NCBI RefSeq assembly: GCF_003355005.1
Contig: NZ_CP029985.1
Coordinates: forward strand, 1,665,001 to 1,729,000
Direction of reading: 5' to 3'
Origin: Sphingomonas sp. FARSPH
Lineage (GTDB): Bacteria > Pseudomonadota > Alphaproteobacteria > Sphingomonadales > Sphingomonadaceae
DNA length: 64,000 nucleotides
Translations under genes and position numbers: made by a program
The notes under the pieces: generated by a model
What the model was told of the DNA's origin: nothing
The model's input: the letters and a program-made list of their open reading frames with translations, nothing else
Database searches by the model: none
Shown here: positions 28,137 to 36,775 of the stretch, piece by piece
Position numbering within the stretch: the stretch's first letter is position 1
Layout of the letters: every line of letters starts with the position of its first letter

Positions 28137-31100
28137 ATGCAGGCAGTTTTCGATCGTCGCGTCGCACGGCCGCGCCTCAGCGCGGCGCTGAAGGCCTTGG
28201 CACTGCTCGGCGCGGGCGTCGCCGCCGTCAGTGTATCGGCGCCTGCCGTGGCGCAGGATTATAACCAGGTTCAGGCGACCGGCCGCGTCCAGGGAACGAA
28301 CGGCCAGCCGATCGCCGGCGCGACGGTGACGGTCACCTCGAACGACCAGGGTTTCGTGCGCACGGTCACGACCGGATCTGACGGCACGTTCCGTGTACAG
28401 GCGCTGCCCCAGGGCAATTACACGTTCAACGTCGCCGCCGACGGATTCGATACGTTTACCGATCCGAACGTCTCGCTGACGCAAGGCAACTCGGCCAACC
28501 AGTTCACGCTGTCGCCGACCGGCGGCGCCGATGCCGGCGATATCGTCGTGCGCGCCGGCCGCGTCCGCGTCGTCGACTTCGATCGCACGACAACAGGTGC
28601 GGTCATCAACGTCAGCGACCTTGCGACCCGCGTGCCCGTCGCGCGCGACCTCACCTCGGTCGTCCTGCTCGCGCCCGGCACCACCGGCGGCGATACCGCG
28701 TTCGGCAACCTGCCGTCGGTCAACGGCGCGTCGGTGTCCGAAAACGCCTATTACATCAACGGCCTGAACGTTACCCAATTCCGCAATGGCCTTGGCGCGG
28801 CGGCGATCCCGTTCGAATTCTATCAGACCGTCGAAACCAAGACCGGCGGCATTTCCGCAGAGTTCGGCCGCATCACGGGCGGCTTCGTCAACGCGACGAC
28901 CAAGTCGGGCTCGAACGAATTCCACGGCGGCATCACCTTCAACTGGGAGCCGAACGGCCTCCGTTCGAAGTCGCCCAACACCTACGCGTCCGACAACGAC
29001 GCGGCGTTCAACGAGCGCAAGGAATTCATCGCCCAGCTGTCGGGTCCGATCATCAAGGACCATTTGTTCTTCTACGGCATCTACAATGCCCGCGACGTCC
29101 AGTCGAACTTCGGCAGCACCGCGACGATCAGCGCGACCGGCACGGGCGTCAACGGCTGCGTCACCAATCCGGGCTATTGCGCCGACTTCGGCAACCTGTC
29201 GGCGGCGAACTTGAAGATCGCCGGCACGTCGTACAACTTCGACCGGAACACGACGCCGTTCTATGCGGGCAAGATCGATGCGGTCATCGTCGATGGCCAG
29301 CGGATCGAGGCGACCTACTTCCGCACTGCGGGCGAGACGGTGCGGCAGATCTTCGGTACCTCGGGACTGACCGACGGCTTCACGCGCACCTTCGCCAACG
29401 GCGGCCGCTACAATCTCAACACCAACCAGATCGGGCGGTACGCGACGACCACCCGCTTCCGCTCGGGCGGCGAGAATTACGTGTTCCGCTACACCGGCAC
29501 CTTCACCAACTGGCTGACGCTGTCGGGCGCCTACGGCGTCAACAAGAATACGGATACCACCGAATCGGCGTTCCCAAACCTGCCGTCGATCGTCGACCAG
29601 CGTAACGGCGGCAATTCGCAGATCGGCAACGTCACAGCGAACAACTCGGTCAACTTCGACAAGCGCACCTTCTATCGCGCCGACGTCGATCTGAACTTCA
29701 ACTTCGTCGGGTCGCACCACATCCGCGGCGGTTACGATCGCGAGGAGCTGAACCTCAACCAGCAAACGCTGTCGAACGGCCCGGGCCAGGTGACGCTGCT
29801 CACCTCGACCGGTCTCAACCAGACGGGTCTTCCCGCCGGCACGTCCTATGTGAAGGTCCGCCGCTTCCGCACCGGGGGCGAGTTCAACTCGATCAACCAG
29901 GCATTTTATGTCCAGGACAGCTGGTCGCTGTTCTCTAACCGCCTGCTGCTCAACCTGGGCGTGCGCAACGACTCGTTCAATTCGAAGAACGGCAGCAACG
30001 TCACGTTCTTCCGACAGAAGAACCTGTGGTCGCCGCGTCTCGGGTTCAGCCTCGACCCGCAGGGCGAAGGCCGCTCGCGCGTCTACGGCTCGTTCAGCCG
30101 CTACTATCTGCCGGTCGCGGTCAACACCAACGTGCGTCTTGCCGGCGTGCAGCAGGACTATGACGCCTTCTATCAGTTCAGTGGGTTGAACTCAGACAAC
30201 ACGCCGATCCTGACCACGCCGCTGACCACGGTCCCCGGCAACGTCGCCTGCCCGGGCGGCACGCCGGCGGGAACCTCGTGCCTGATCCGCCAGCCGGGCG
30301 ATGCGGCGCAGCCGACCGGATCGACGGTCAGCTCGAACCTCAAGGCGCAGTCGACGGAGGAATATATCCTCGGCGGCGAGCAGCGGATCGGCAGCCGGAT
30401 CAAGATCGGCGCCTATTTCACGCTCACCAAGCTGCGCAACTCGCTGGAGGACGCGGAGCTCGACCAGGCGATCGTTCCGTATTGCGTGTCGCAGGGCAAG
30501 GCGCTGGCCGCGTGCCAGGCGACCTTCTCCGGCTCGACGCAGGGCGCGCTCATCAATCCGGGCAGCGATGTCGTCGTCGATCTGGCCAAGCCGCTACCGG
30601 GCGAGACGGCGGTGCGCCGTCAGGTTCTGCTGTCGGCCGCGGCGCTCAATTATCCACGCGCGGAACGCCATTATCGCGCGATGAGCTTCACCTTCGATCG
30701 CGAGTTCGACGGCAAGTGGGATTTCCACCTCAACTACACCTATTCGAAGCTCTACGGTAACATCGAGGGCGGCGTCCGTTCGGACAACGGGCAGACCGAT
30801 TCCGGCCTGACCACCGCGTTCGACTTCCCGGCGCTCGTCACCGGCACCTACGGCTATCTGCCCAACGATCGCCGCCATGCGCTGAAGGCGTTCGGCAGCT
30901 ATCGCATCGCCGACTGGCTGACGCTGGGCGCCAACGGGTCGATGACGTCGCCGCGCCACTTCGGCTGCTTCGGCACCGCGCCGGCATCCGCCGACTTCAA
31001 CGCGACGCAGGTGTCGGGCATCGCCGGGCCGTTGTACAACCCCGGCGCCGCCGCCTATTGCAACGTCTCCAACGGGCAGATCGTCACCAACCCGGTCGGG

Positions 31101-31415
31101 TTCCAGGTGATCAACGATCCGTTCAACCAGCCCGGCGGCGTCAAGCCGAGCACGTTGCAGGTCGTTCGCCGCGGCACGGCGTTCCAGTCGGATTGGGTGT
31201 ACCTGCTCAACCTCGACGCGACGGTGCAGATTCCGACCGACGCCTTCAACGGCTTCGTCCGCTTCTCGGTGTTCAACGTCTTCAACTGGCAGGCGAAGTC
31301 CGACTTCAACGAGATCGGCACGCTGACCGGCGGCGTCCCGAGCGCGACCTACCGCCTGCCGCAGGTCTACCAGACGCCGCGCTACGTGCGCGTGCAGCTG
31401 GGCGTGTCGTTCTAA
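28137..31415 (+). CDS. TonB-dependent receptor with carboxypeptidase-regulatory-like domain (Oar-like)
   Basis: A 1092-residue outer-membrane receptor. A long signal peptide (about 40 residues, ending PAVAQD) is followed by a CarboxypepD_reg-like beta-sandwich (VQATGRVQGTNGQPIAGATVTVT to about residue 125), a Ton-box-like DIVVRAGRVRV, a plug domain (GFVNATTKSGSNEFHG) and a 22-strand-type barrel ending RVQLGVSF with the terminal Phe. The substrate is not readable; Oar-like receptors take up peptides, glycans or siderophores. The ATG at 28137 follows AAGGGGGATTCA. It is followed 26 bases later by a strong terminator, so it is monocistronic. Confidence 0.93.
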   Translation: MQAVFDRRVARPRLSAALKALALLGAGVAAVSVSAPAVAQDYNQVQATGRVQGTNGQPIAGATVTVTSNDQGFVRTVTTGSDGTFRVQALPQGNYTFNVAADGFDTFTDPNVSLTQGNSANQFTLSPTGGADAGDIVVRAGRVRVVDFDRTTTGAVINVSDLATRVPVARDLTSVVLLAPGTTGGDTAFGNLPSVNGASVSENAYYINGLNVTQFRNGLGAAAIPFEFYQTVETKTGGISAEFGRITGGFVNATTKSGSNEFHGGITFNWEPNGLRSKSPNTYASDNDAAFNERKEFIAQLSGPIIKDHLFFYGIYNARDVQSNFGSTATISATGTGVNGCVTNPGYCADFGNLSAANLKIAGTSYNFDRNTTPFYAGKIDAVIVDGQRIEATYFRTAGETVRQIFGTSGLTDGFTRTFANGGRYNLNTNQIGRYATTTRFRSGGENYVFRYTGTFTNWLTLSGAYGVNKNTDTTESAFPNLPSIVDQRNGGNSQIGNVTANNSVNFDKRTFYRADVDLNFNFVGSHHIRGGYDREELNLNQQTLSNGPGQVTLLTSTGLNQTGLPAGTSYVKVRRFRTGGEFNSINQAFYVQDSWSLFSNRLLLNLGVRNDSFNSKNGSNVTFFRQKNLWSPRLGFSLDPQGEGRSRVYGSFSRYYLPVAVNTNVRLAGVQQDYDAFYQFSGLNSDNTPILTTPLTTVPGNVACPGGTPAGTSCLIRQPGDAAQPTGSTVSSNLKAQSTEEYILGGEQRIGSRIKIGAYFTLTKLRNSLEDAELDQAIVPYCVSQGKALAACQATFSGSTQGALINPGSDVVVDLAKPLPGETAVRRQVLLSAAALNYPRAERHYRAMSFTFDREFDGKWDFHLNYTYSKLYGNIEGGVRSDNGQTDSGLTTAFDFPALVTGTYGYLPNDRRHALKAFGSYRIADWLTLGANGSMTSPRHFGCFGTAPASADFNATQVSGIAGPLYNPGAAAYCNVSNGQIVTNPVGFQVINDPFNQPGGVKPSTLQVVRRGTAFQSDWVYLLNLDATVQIPTDAFNGFVRFSVFNVFNWQAKSDFNEIGTLTGGVPSATYRLPQVYQTPRYVRVQLGVSF

Positions 31416-31441
31416 GCGACCGTTGACATCGTTTCCCTCGC

Positions 31442-31472
31442 GGGCCGGGTGCGATGCACCCGGCCCTTTTTT
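31442..31472 (+). terminator. Rho-independent terminator of the TonB receptor gene
   Basis: A perfect 11-base stem GGGCCGGGTGC / GCACCCGGCCC around the loop GAT is followed directly by six Ts (31467-31472). It lies 27 bases after the receptor stop and 87 bases before the convergent rsh stop. This is the clearest intrinsic terminator in the window. Confidence 0.95.
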
Positions 31473-31559
31473 GTGGGCGGTAGAAATCGCACAGCACAGC
31501 GGCACCGTTCGACGCAATAGCGCGTCGCGCTTTGCTGCCGTGGCGAAAGGCGCGTGTGG

Positions 31560-33689
31560 CTAGACCCGCTCCACCGCATTCACCGCGTCGGCGGCGCGCA
31601 GGGCGGCGATCAGGCGCATCAGCTGGTGGACGTCGTGGACCTCGACGTCGATCACATTGGTGTGGAAGACGGTGTCGCGCGTGTCGAGGCGCAGCGCGAT
31701 GATGTTCGCCTTGTGCGCGCCGATGATCGTCGAGACGATGCCGAGCGCGCCGGGTTCGTTCCTGACCTGCACGCTGATCCGCGCGACGGCGCCGTCGGAC
31801 TGATCGCCCCAGTCGACGTCGACCCAGTCGGTTTCGTCCGCGCCGCGTTCGGCAAGCTCGGCGAGCACCGGGCAATCGATCGCATGCACCTCGATCCCCG
31901 CATCGGGCCGGCGCAGGCCGACGATGCGGTCGCCGGGCACGGGGTGGCAGCATTCGGCAAGGTCGAAGGCGACGCCCGGCGTCAGTCCCTTGATCGAGAT
32001 GGCGGTGGACTGCGGCGCAAGGCGGCCGGCGTCGGTGCCCGCGGAACCGGGCATCAGCGCCTCCATCACCTGCACGTCCGACACGTGGCGGCGGGCGATC
32101 GCCATCATCAGCGCGGGTTCGTCCGGCAGTTTCAGCCGCTGCACCGCATGATCGAGCGCACCGGGCGCCAACGTGGCGGGCAGACGGCGCACGATGTCGT
32201 CGTAGAGCGTGCGGCCGAGCGCGATCTGCTCGGCACGCTCGGTATGACGCAGGTGGCGGCGGATCGCCGCCGACGCCTTGCCCGTGATCGCGAAGTTGAG
32301 CCAGCCGGGCTGCGGCACCTGGCCCTTGGACCGCAGCACCTGCACCTGGTCGCCATTCTCGATGACGGTCGATAGCGGCACGACGCGGCCGTTGATCTTC
32401 GCACCGACCGCCTGGTCGCCGAGGTCGGTATGGACGGCATAGGCGAAGTCGATCGGCGTCGCGCCCTTGGGCAGCTGGATCAGCTCGCCCTTGGGCGTGA
32501 AGGCGAAGATGCGATCCTGGTACATCGCCATGCGCGTGTGTTCGAGCAGCTCTTCCGGGCTGCCCGCGGTGTCGAGGATTTCGACCAGGTCGGCGATCCA
32601 GCTGTGCTGGCTGTCGGCGCGGACCTTCTTCTCCTTGTAGGCCCAATGCGCGGCGAGGCCGAATTCGGCCTCCGCATGCATTTCGGGCGTCCTGATCTGG
32701 ATTTCGATGCGCGCATTGTCGGCGTGGATGACGCTGGTGTGCAGCGAGCGATAGCCGTTGCGCTTGGGCGTCGAGATGTAATCCTTGAACCGCCCGGGCA
32801 CCATCGGCCAGCGGCGGTGGATGATGCCGAGCGCGCGGTAGCAATCCTCGATCGTCGGCACGATCACGCGGAACGCCATGATATCCGACAGCTGTTCGAA
32901 GCTGATGTGGCGCTCGCTCATCTTGCGCCAGATCGAATAGGGATGCTTCTCGCGCCCCGTCACCTCCGCCTCTACCCCGGCGCGCGCGAGCAGCAGTTTC
33001 AGGCCCGAGCCGATCTTGGCGATCCGGTCGCCGCCGCCCAGCTTCAGCTGCTCCAGCCGCTTGCTGATCGACTGATACGCCTCTGGTTCGAGCTGTTCGA
33101 AGGCGAGCGTCTGCATCTCCTTCATGAATTCGTACATGCCCACCCGCTCGGCGAGGGGGGCGTAGATGTCCATCGTCTCCTTCGCGATCCGCCGCCGTTT
33201 CTCGGGCTTGGGGATGTGGTGGAGCGTGCGCATGTTGTGCAGGCGATCGGCGAGCTTCACCAACAGCACGCGGATGTCGTCGGACATGGCGAGCAGGAAT
33301 TTGCGCAGGTTTTCCGCCGCGCGTTCGTTCTCGGTCTGCGCCTCGATCTTGGAAAGCTTGGTGACGCCGTCGACGAGGCGGGCGACGTTGGTGCCGAACA
33401 CGCGCTCGATCTCGTCCGAGGTCGCGACCGTATCCTCGACCGTGTCGTGCAGGATCGCCGTCGCGATCGTCTCGTCGTCGAGGCGCAGGTCGGTCAGGAT
33501 GCCGGCCACCTCGATCGGATGGCTGAAATACGGGTCGCCCGACGCGCGCTTCTGGCTGCCGTGCGCGCGCATCGAGAAAACGTAGGCGCGGTTGAGCAGC
33601 GCCTCATCGGCATCGGGGTCGTATTCGAGCACCCGGTCGACCAGTTCATATTGCCGCAGCACGGCACCATTCATGGGGCGTTGCAGCAT
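31560..33689 (-). CDS. Bifunctional (p)ppGpp synthetase/hydrolase (Rsh, SpoT/RelA family)
   Basis: A 709-residue long RSH enzyme that makes and degrades (p)ppGpp in the stringent response. Domains in order: HD hydrolase (SHPIEVAGILTDL, ILHDTVEDT, about residues 48-90), synthetase (FKDYISTPKRNGYRSLHTSVI, about 300-325), TGS (GELIQLPKGATPIDFAYAVHTDLG, about 395-450), a zinc-finger/CC helical region (AECCHPVPGDRIVG) and a C-terminal ACT domain. Both active sites look intact. The ATG at 33689 has no clear Shine-Dalgarno; an ATG at 33674 (MNGAVLRQYEL) fits homologues equally well. No rpoZ is adjacent. Confidence 0.94.
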   Translation of the reverse strand: MLQRPMNGAVLRQYELVDRVLEYDPDADEALLNRAYVFSMRAHGSQKRASGDPYFSHPIEVAGILTDLRLDDETIATAILHDTVEDTVATSDEIERVFGTNVARLVDGVTKLSKIEAQTENERAAENLRKFLLAMSDDIRVLLVKLADRLHNMRTLHHIPKPEKRRRIAKETMDIYAPLAERVGMYEFMKEMQTLAFEQLEPEAYQSISKRLEQLKLGGGDRIAKIGSGLKLLLARAGVEAEVTGREKHPYSIWRKMSERHISFEQLSDIMAFRVIVPTIEDCYRALGIIHRRWPMVPGRFKDYISTPKRNGYRSLHTSVIHADNARIEIQIRTPEMHAEAEFGLAAHWAYKEKKVRADSQHSWIADLVEILDTAGSPEELLEHTRMAMYQDRIFAFTPKGELIQLPKGATPIDFAYAVHTDLGDQAVGAKINGRVVPLSTVIENGDQVQVLRSKGQVPQPGWLNFAITGKASAAIRRHLRHTERAEQIALGRTLYDDIVRRLPATLAPGALDHAVQRLKLPDEPALMMAIARRHVSDVQVMEALMPGSAGTDAGRLAPQSTAISIKGLTPGVAFDLAECCHPVPGDRIVGLRRPDAGIEVHAIDCPVLAELAERGADETDWVDVDWGDQSDGAVARISVQVRNEPGALGIVSTIIGAHKANIIALRLDTRDTVFHTNVIDVEVHDVHQLMRLIAALRAADAVNAVERV

Positions 33690-33770
33690 GATTTGGCAAT
33701 GGTTTGTTGCCGATCAACATGATCGTTTTTGCCGCATTCATGCGTTTGGTCTAATCTGGAGGGCCAGCCC

Positions 33771-34238
33771 ATGCCCGAGGTGACGATGGAAAAACTGCGC
33801 GAAACGCTCAAGGCATGCAGCCTGCCCGCCGCTCTGGAAGCGATGGGCGAGCGTTGGGCGTTCCTGATCCTGCGCGCATCGTTCAACGGTCTGCATCATT
33901 TTGAGGAGTTTCAGTCGGAACTGGGCATCGCGCGCAACATCCTCGCCAACCGACTGGGCCGGCTGGTCGAACATGGCATCCTGCAGCGCGAGGCGATGGC
34001 CGACGACCGGCGCAAGGTGCGCTATTCGCTGACCGAAAAGGGATTCGCGCTGCTGCCGACGATGGTCGCGCTTCGCCAGTGGGGCGAACGATGGGAAACG
34101 TGCCAGCCCGCCTTTCCGGTGCTGGTCGATACGCGCGACAAGCGGCCGATCGCGCCAATGGCGGTGCGCGCGCACGATGGCCGCGTGCTGGGCAAGGGCG
34201 AGATGATCTGGGCGCGGCCGGAAGAGGTCGGGGACTGA
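33771..34238 (+). CDS. HxlR-family winged-helix transcriptional regulator
   Basis: A 155-residue DNA-binding protein with a MarR-like winged helix. CSLPAALEAMGERWAFLILRASFNGLHHFEEFQSELGIARNILANRLGRLVEHGIL is the HxlR core (about residues 10-68), then the wing DDRRKVRYSLTEKG. Some HxlR proteins are redox or aldehyde sensors; one Cys lies at residue 12, as in many of them, and another in the C-terminal part (WETCQPAFP). The ATG follows CTGGAGGGCCAGCCC. It is divergent from rsh and convergent with the TauE exporter, 19 bases away. The target genes are unknown. Confidence 0.88.
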   Translation: MPEVTMEKLRETLKACSLPAALEAMGERWAFLILRASFNGLHHFEEFQSELGIARNILANRLGRLVEHGILQREAMADDRRKVRYSLTEKGFALLPTMVALRQWGERWETCQPAFPVLVDTRDKRPIAPMAVRAHDGRVLGKGEMIWARPEEVGD

Positions 34239-34257
34239 CGCACCAGCCGCGCGTCGG

Positions 34258-35034
34258 TCACATCAACAGCTTGACGCCGACGATCGCGAGCACGGTCGCC
34301 AGGATCGGGCGCAGCACGCCCTCGCGCATCATGCCCGCCAGCAGGCTGCCGATGACGATGCCGGGGATCGACCCGACGAGGAGCGAGCCGAGCAGCGCGA
34401 GATCGACCGAGCCGAGCAGCCAATGTCCCGCCCCCGCAAGCAGGGTGAGCGGCACGGCATGCGCGATGTCCGCGCCGACGAGACTTTTCAGCGGCCGCCG
34501 TGGGTAGAGGACGAGCAGCGCGGTCATGCCGAGCGCGCCGGCACCGACCGAGGTCAGCGAGACGAGTACGCCCAGGATCGCGCCGAGCGCGACCGTGAGC
34601 AGCGCGGGTTCGCGTCCTTCCGTCTCGCCGAGCCGCGGGGTCAGTGCGGCGACGATGCGGTGCCGCAGCAGCGTCGCGATGGCGGAGGCGACGAGGACGA
34701 TGCCGAGCAGGCTGGCGAGCAGATGCTGCGTCGCGGCGGAATGCTCCTGCGCCTGGCCGAGCAGCAGCAACGTCACGATCGTGGCGGGCACGCTGCCCGT
34801 CGCCAGCCGCCGCACGATCCGCCAGTCGAGCGTGCCGCGCCAGCCGTGCACGGTGGTGCCGACCGTCTTGGTCGCGGCGGCGTAAAGCAGGTCGGTGCCG
34901 ACCGCGGTCGCAGGGTGAAAGCCGAAGGCGAGCACCAGGATCGGTGTCATCAACGATCCGCCGCCGACCCCGGTCAGCCCGACGAGCACGCCGACGAGGA
35001 CGCCGGCCAGCGAATAGAGCGGTTCGATGGTCAT
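34258..35034 (-). CDS. TauE/SafE-family anion exporter
   Basis: A 258-residue inner-membrane protein with seven to eight helices. The N-terminal repeat carries the family signature VGLTGVGGGSLMTPILVLAFGFHPATAVGTDLLYAAATK and the second repeat SLTSVGAGALGMTALLVLYP. TauE/SafE proteins export sulfite, sulfoacetate or related organic anions. Nothing nearby suggests sulfur metabolism, so the substrate is open. The ATG at 35034 begins MTIEPLYSL; an upstream alternative would add a basic tail with no ribosome site. It is convergent with the HxlR gene. Confidence 0.87.
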   Translation of the reverse strand: MTIEPLYSLAGVLVGVLVGLTGVGGGSLMTPILVLAFGFHPATAVGTDLLYAAATKTVGTTVHGWRGTLDWRIVRRLATGSVPATIVTLLLLGQAQEHSAATQHLLASLLGIVLVASAIATLLRHRIVAALTPRLGETEGREPALLTVALGAILGVLVSLTSVGAGALGMTALLVLYPRRPLKSLVGADIAHAVPLTLLAGAGHWLLGSVDLALLGSLLVGSIPGIVIGSLLAGMMREGVLRPILATVLAIVGVKLLM

Positions 35035-35118
35035 GCTGGAGATCTCAACACGCGATGCGATCGGCCGGCGGGTGCTCTTGCGACGACGGACGCTGCGACC
35101 CCACACAGCGTTGCGCTT

Positions 35119-35136
35119 CCCCGGCGGACGCCGGGG
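35119..35136. repeat. Short GC palindrome in intergenic repeat region
   Basis: CCCCGGCG-GA-CGCCGGGG forms a perfect eight-base stem. A related block with GGATCCTGGCCTCCGCCGGGGCGAG follows at about 35195-35222. Both are of the kind found as dispersed extragenic repeats. They lie in the 238-base gap between the TauE and aminotransferase genes, which holds no gene that I can see. Confidence 0.5.
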
Positions 35137-35272
35137 GCCAGCGGGAAAGGCGGCGGCAACGGTGCGTCGTCATCGGCCGTGAGCGTCCCCCACCTGGATC
35201 CTGGCCTCCGCCGGGGCGAGCGATGGGGGCGCGCGACCCGTGCCGGTTCCGACGCAGCGCGGAGCGAACCCC

Positions 35273-36481
35273 TCAACCCGCGTTCCGGCTCGGCGTATTG
35301 ACGCCCATGCTGGTGAGGTAGCGTTTCACGTTGCGCGCCGCCTGGCGCAGCCGCTGTTCGTTTTCCACCAATGCGATGCGCACAAAGCCTTCCCCGTTTT
35401 CGCCGTACCCAACACCTGGCGCAACCGCGACATGCGCGCACGTCAGCAATTGTTTGGAGAACTCAAGGCTGCCTAGGTGCCGGAGCGCGGGCGGCAGCGG
35501 CGCCCAGGCGAACATCGACGCGCGCGGCGCGGGAATGTCCCAACCGGCGCGGCCGAAGCTTTCGACCAGCACGTCGCGGCGCTTGTGATACAGCTGGCGG
35601 TTCGCCTCGACGATGTCCTGCGGGCCGTTGAGCGCGGCGCAGGCCGCCGCCTGGATGGGCGTGAAGGCGCCATAGTCGAGATACGATTTCACCCGCGTCA
35701 TCGCCGCGATCAGTTTTCGGTTGCCGACCGCGAAGCCGATCCGCCAGCCCGCCATCGAATAGGTCTTCGACAGGCTGGTGAATTCGATCGCGACGTCCTT
35801 CGCGCCTGGCACCTGCAGGATCGAGACGGTCGGCTTCCCGTCGTAATAAAGCTCCGAATAGGCGAGGTCGGAGATGATCCAGACCTGGTTCTCCTTCGCC
35901 CAGGCGACGAGCCGTTCGTAAAAGGCGAGGTCGACCGTCTCCGCGGTCGGATTGGACGGATAGTTGACGACGAGCATGCTGGGGCGCGGAATGGTGAATT
36001 CCATCGCACGCTGCAGGCTCTCGAAATAATGCTCGTCCGGCGTCGTCGGCACCGCGCGGATCGTTGCGCCGGCGATGATGAAACCGAAGGTGTGGATCGG
36101 ATAAGACGGATTGGGCGCGAGGATGACGTCGCCCGGCGCGGTGATCGCGGTGGCGAGGCTGGCCAGCCCCTCCTTCGACCCCATCGTCACGACGACCTCC
36201 GTCTCCGGGTCGACGTCGACGCCGAAGCGACGGCCGTAGTAATTGGCCTGGGCGCGGCGCAGGCCGGGGATGCCCTTCGACTGCGAATAGCCGTGCGCGG
36301 ACGGCTTCTGCGCGACCTCGACCAGCTTTTCGATGACGTGCGGCGGTGGCGGCAGGTCGGGATTGCCCATGCCAAGGTCGATGATATCCTCGCCACCGCT
36401 GCGCGCCGCCGCCCGCATCGCATTGACCTCGGCGATGATATAGGGCGGCAGGCGTTTGATGCGGTAGAAGTCGTCGGACAT
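35273..36481 (-). CDS. AlaC-like alanine transaminase (class I/II aminotransferase)
   Basis: A 402-residue PLP-dependent enzyme, fold type I. The substrate and cofactor motifs are GMGNPDLPPPPHVIEKL, MGSKEGLASLA, VVNYPSNPTAETV (the N-P-x-N-like cofactor Asn), SDLAYSELYYDG and the Schiff-base Lys239 in SLSKTYSMAGWRIGF, then FVRIALVEN with the carboxylate Arg. This fits the AlaC / LL-diaminopimelate aminotransferase-like group, which transfers amino groups between alanine and 2-oxoglutarate. The ATG at 36481 begins MSDDFYRIKRLPPY, the usual start of the family. It stands alone between repeat regions. Confidence 0.9.
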   Translation of the reverse strand: MSDDFYRIKRLPPYIIAEVNAMRAAARSGGEDIIDLGMGNPDLPPPPHVIEKLVEVAQKPSAHGYSQSKGIPGLRRAQANYYGRRFGVDVDPETEVVVTMGSKEGLASLATAITAPGDVILAPNPSYPIHTFGFIIAGATIRAVPTTPDEHYFESLQRAMEFTIPRPSMLVVNYPSNPTAETVDLAFYERLVAWAKENQVWIISDLAYSELYYDGKPTVSILQVPGAKDVAIEFTSLSKTYSMAGWRIGFAVGNRKLIAAMTRVKSYLDYGAFTPIQAAACAALNGPQDIVEANRQLYHKRRDVLVESFGRAGWDIPAPRASMFAWAPLPPALRHLGSLEFSKQLLTCAHVAVAPGVGYGENGEGFVRIALVENEQRLRQAARNVKRYLTSMGVNTPSRNAG

Positions 36482-36560
36482 GGGGCACCGTGTGGTTTGC
36501 AGGTGCCTTTCGCTTTACCCCCGGCGCGCACGGGTGGCCACCCTCGGGCGATGGGAAACG

Positions 36561-36589
36561 TTCGCGCAAAGCCGCGAAGACGCAAAGAT
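36561..36589. repeat. CGCAAAG-type dispersed repeat
   Basis: TTCGCGCAAAGCCGCGAAG followed by ACGCAAAGA has an imperfect direct repetition of CGCAAAG-like units. This motif occurs as a dispersed extragenic sequence in many proteobacteria. It lies in the 294-base gap before the DUF885 gene, which also holds the element at 36650-36730 and no gene. Confidence 0.5.
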
Positions 36590-36649
36590 GTTGCGGGTGG
36601 GGGTGTGAGTGTGGACCGCCCCTGCGCCGTTTCCACGAGCCCACCACTA

Positions 36650-36730
36650 CCGTTCGTGCTGAGCTTGTCGAAGCACGTGCGGCGAACGCGACGCCTGGGG
36701 CTTGTCCTTCGACAAGCTCAGGACGAACGG
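36650..36730. repeat. Dispersed inverted repeat, CTTGTCGAAGCAC type
   Basis: Arms of 27 bases at 36650-36676 (CCGTTCGTGCTGAGCTTGTC ...) and 36704-36730 (... CAAGCTCAGGACGAACGG) are reverse complements with two mismatches, separated by 27 bases. The core GAGCTTGTCGAAG is a very frequent intergenic palindrome in sphingomonads. It lies just downstream of the DUF885 gene's stop. Confidence 0.75.
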
Positions 36731-36775
36731 ATTACGGGGTTGGATCGGCGTATGCGGCGTCAGCCGATCCGTCGC

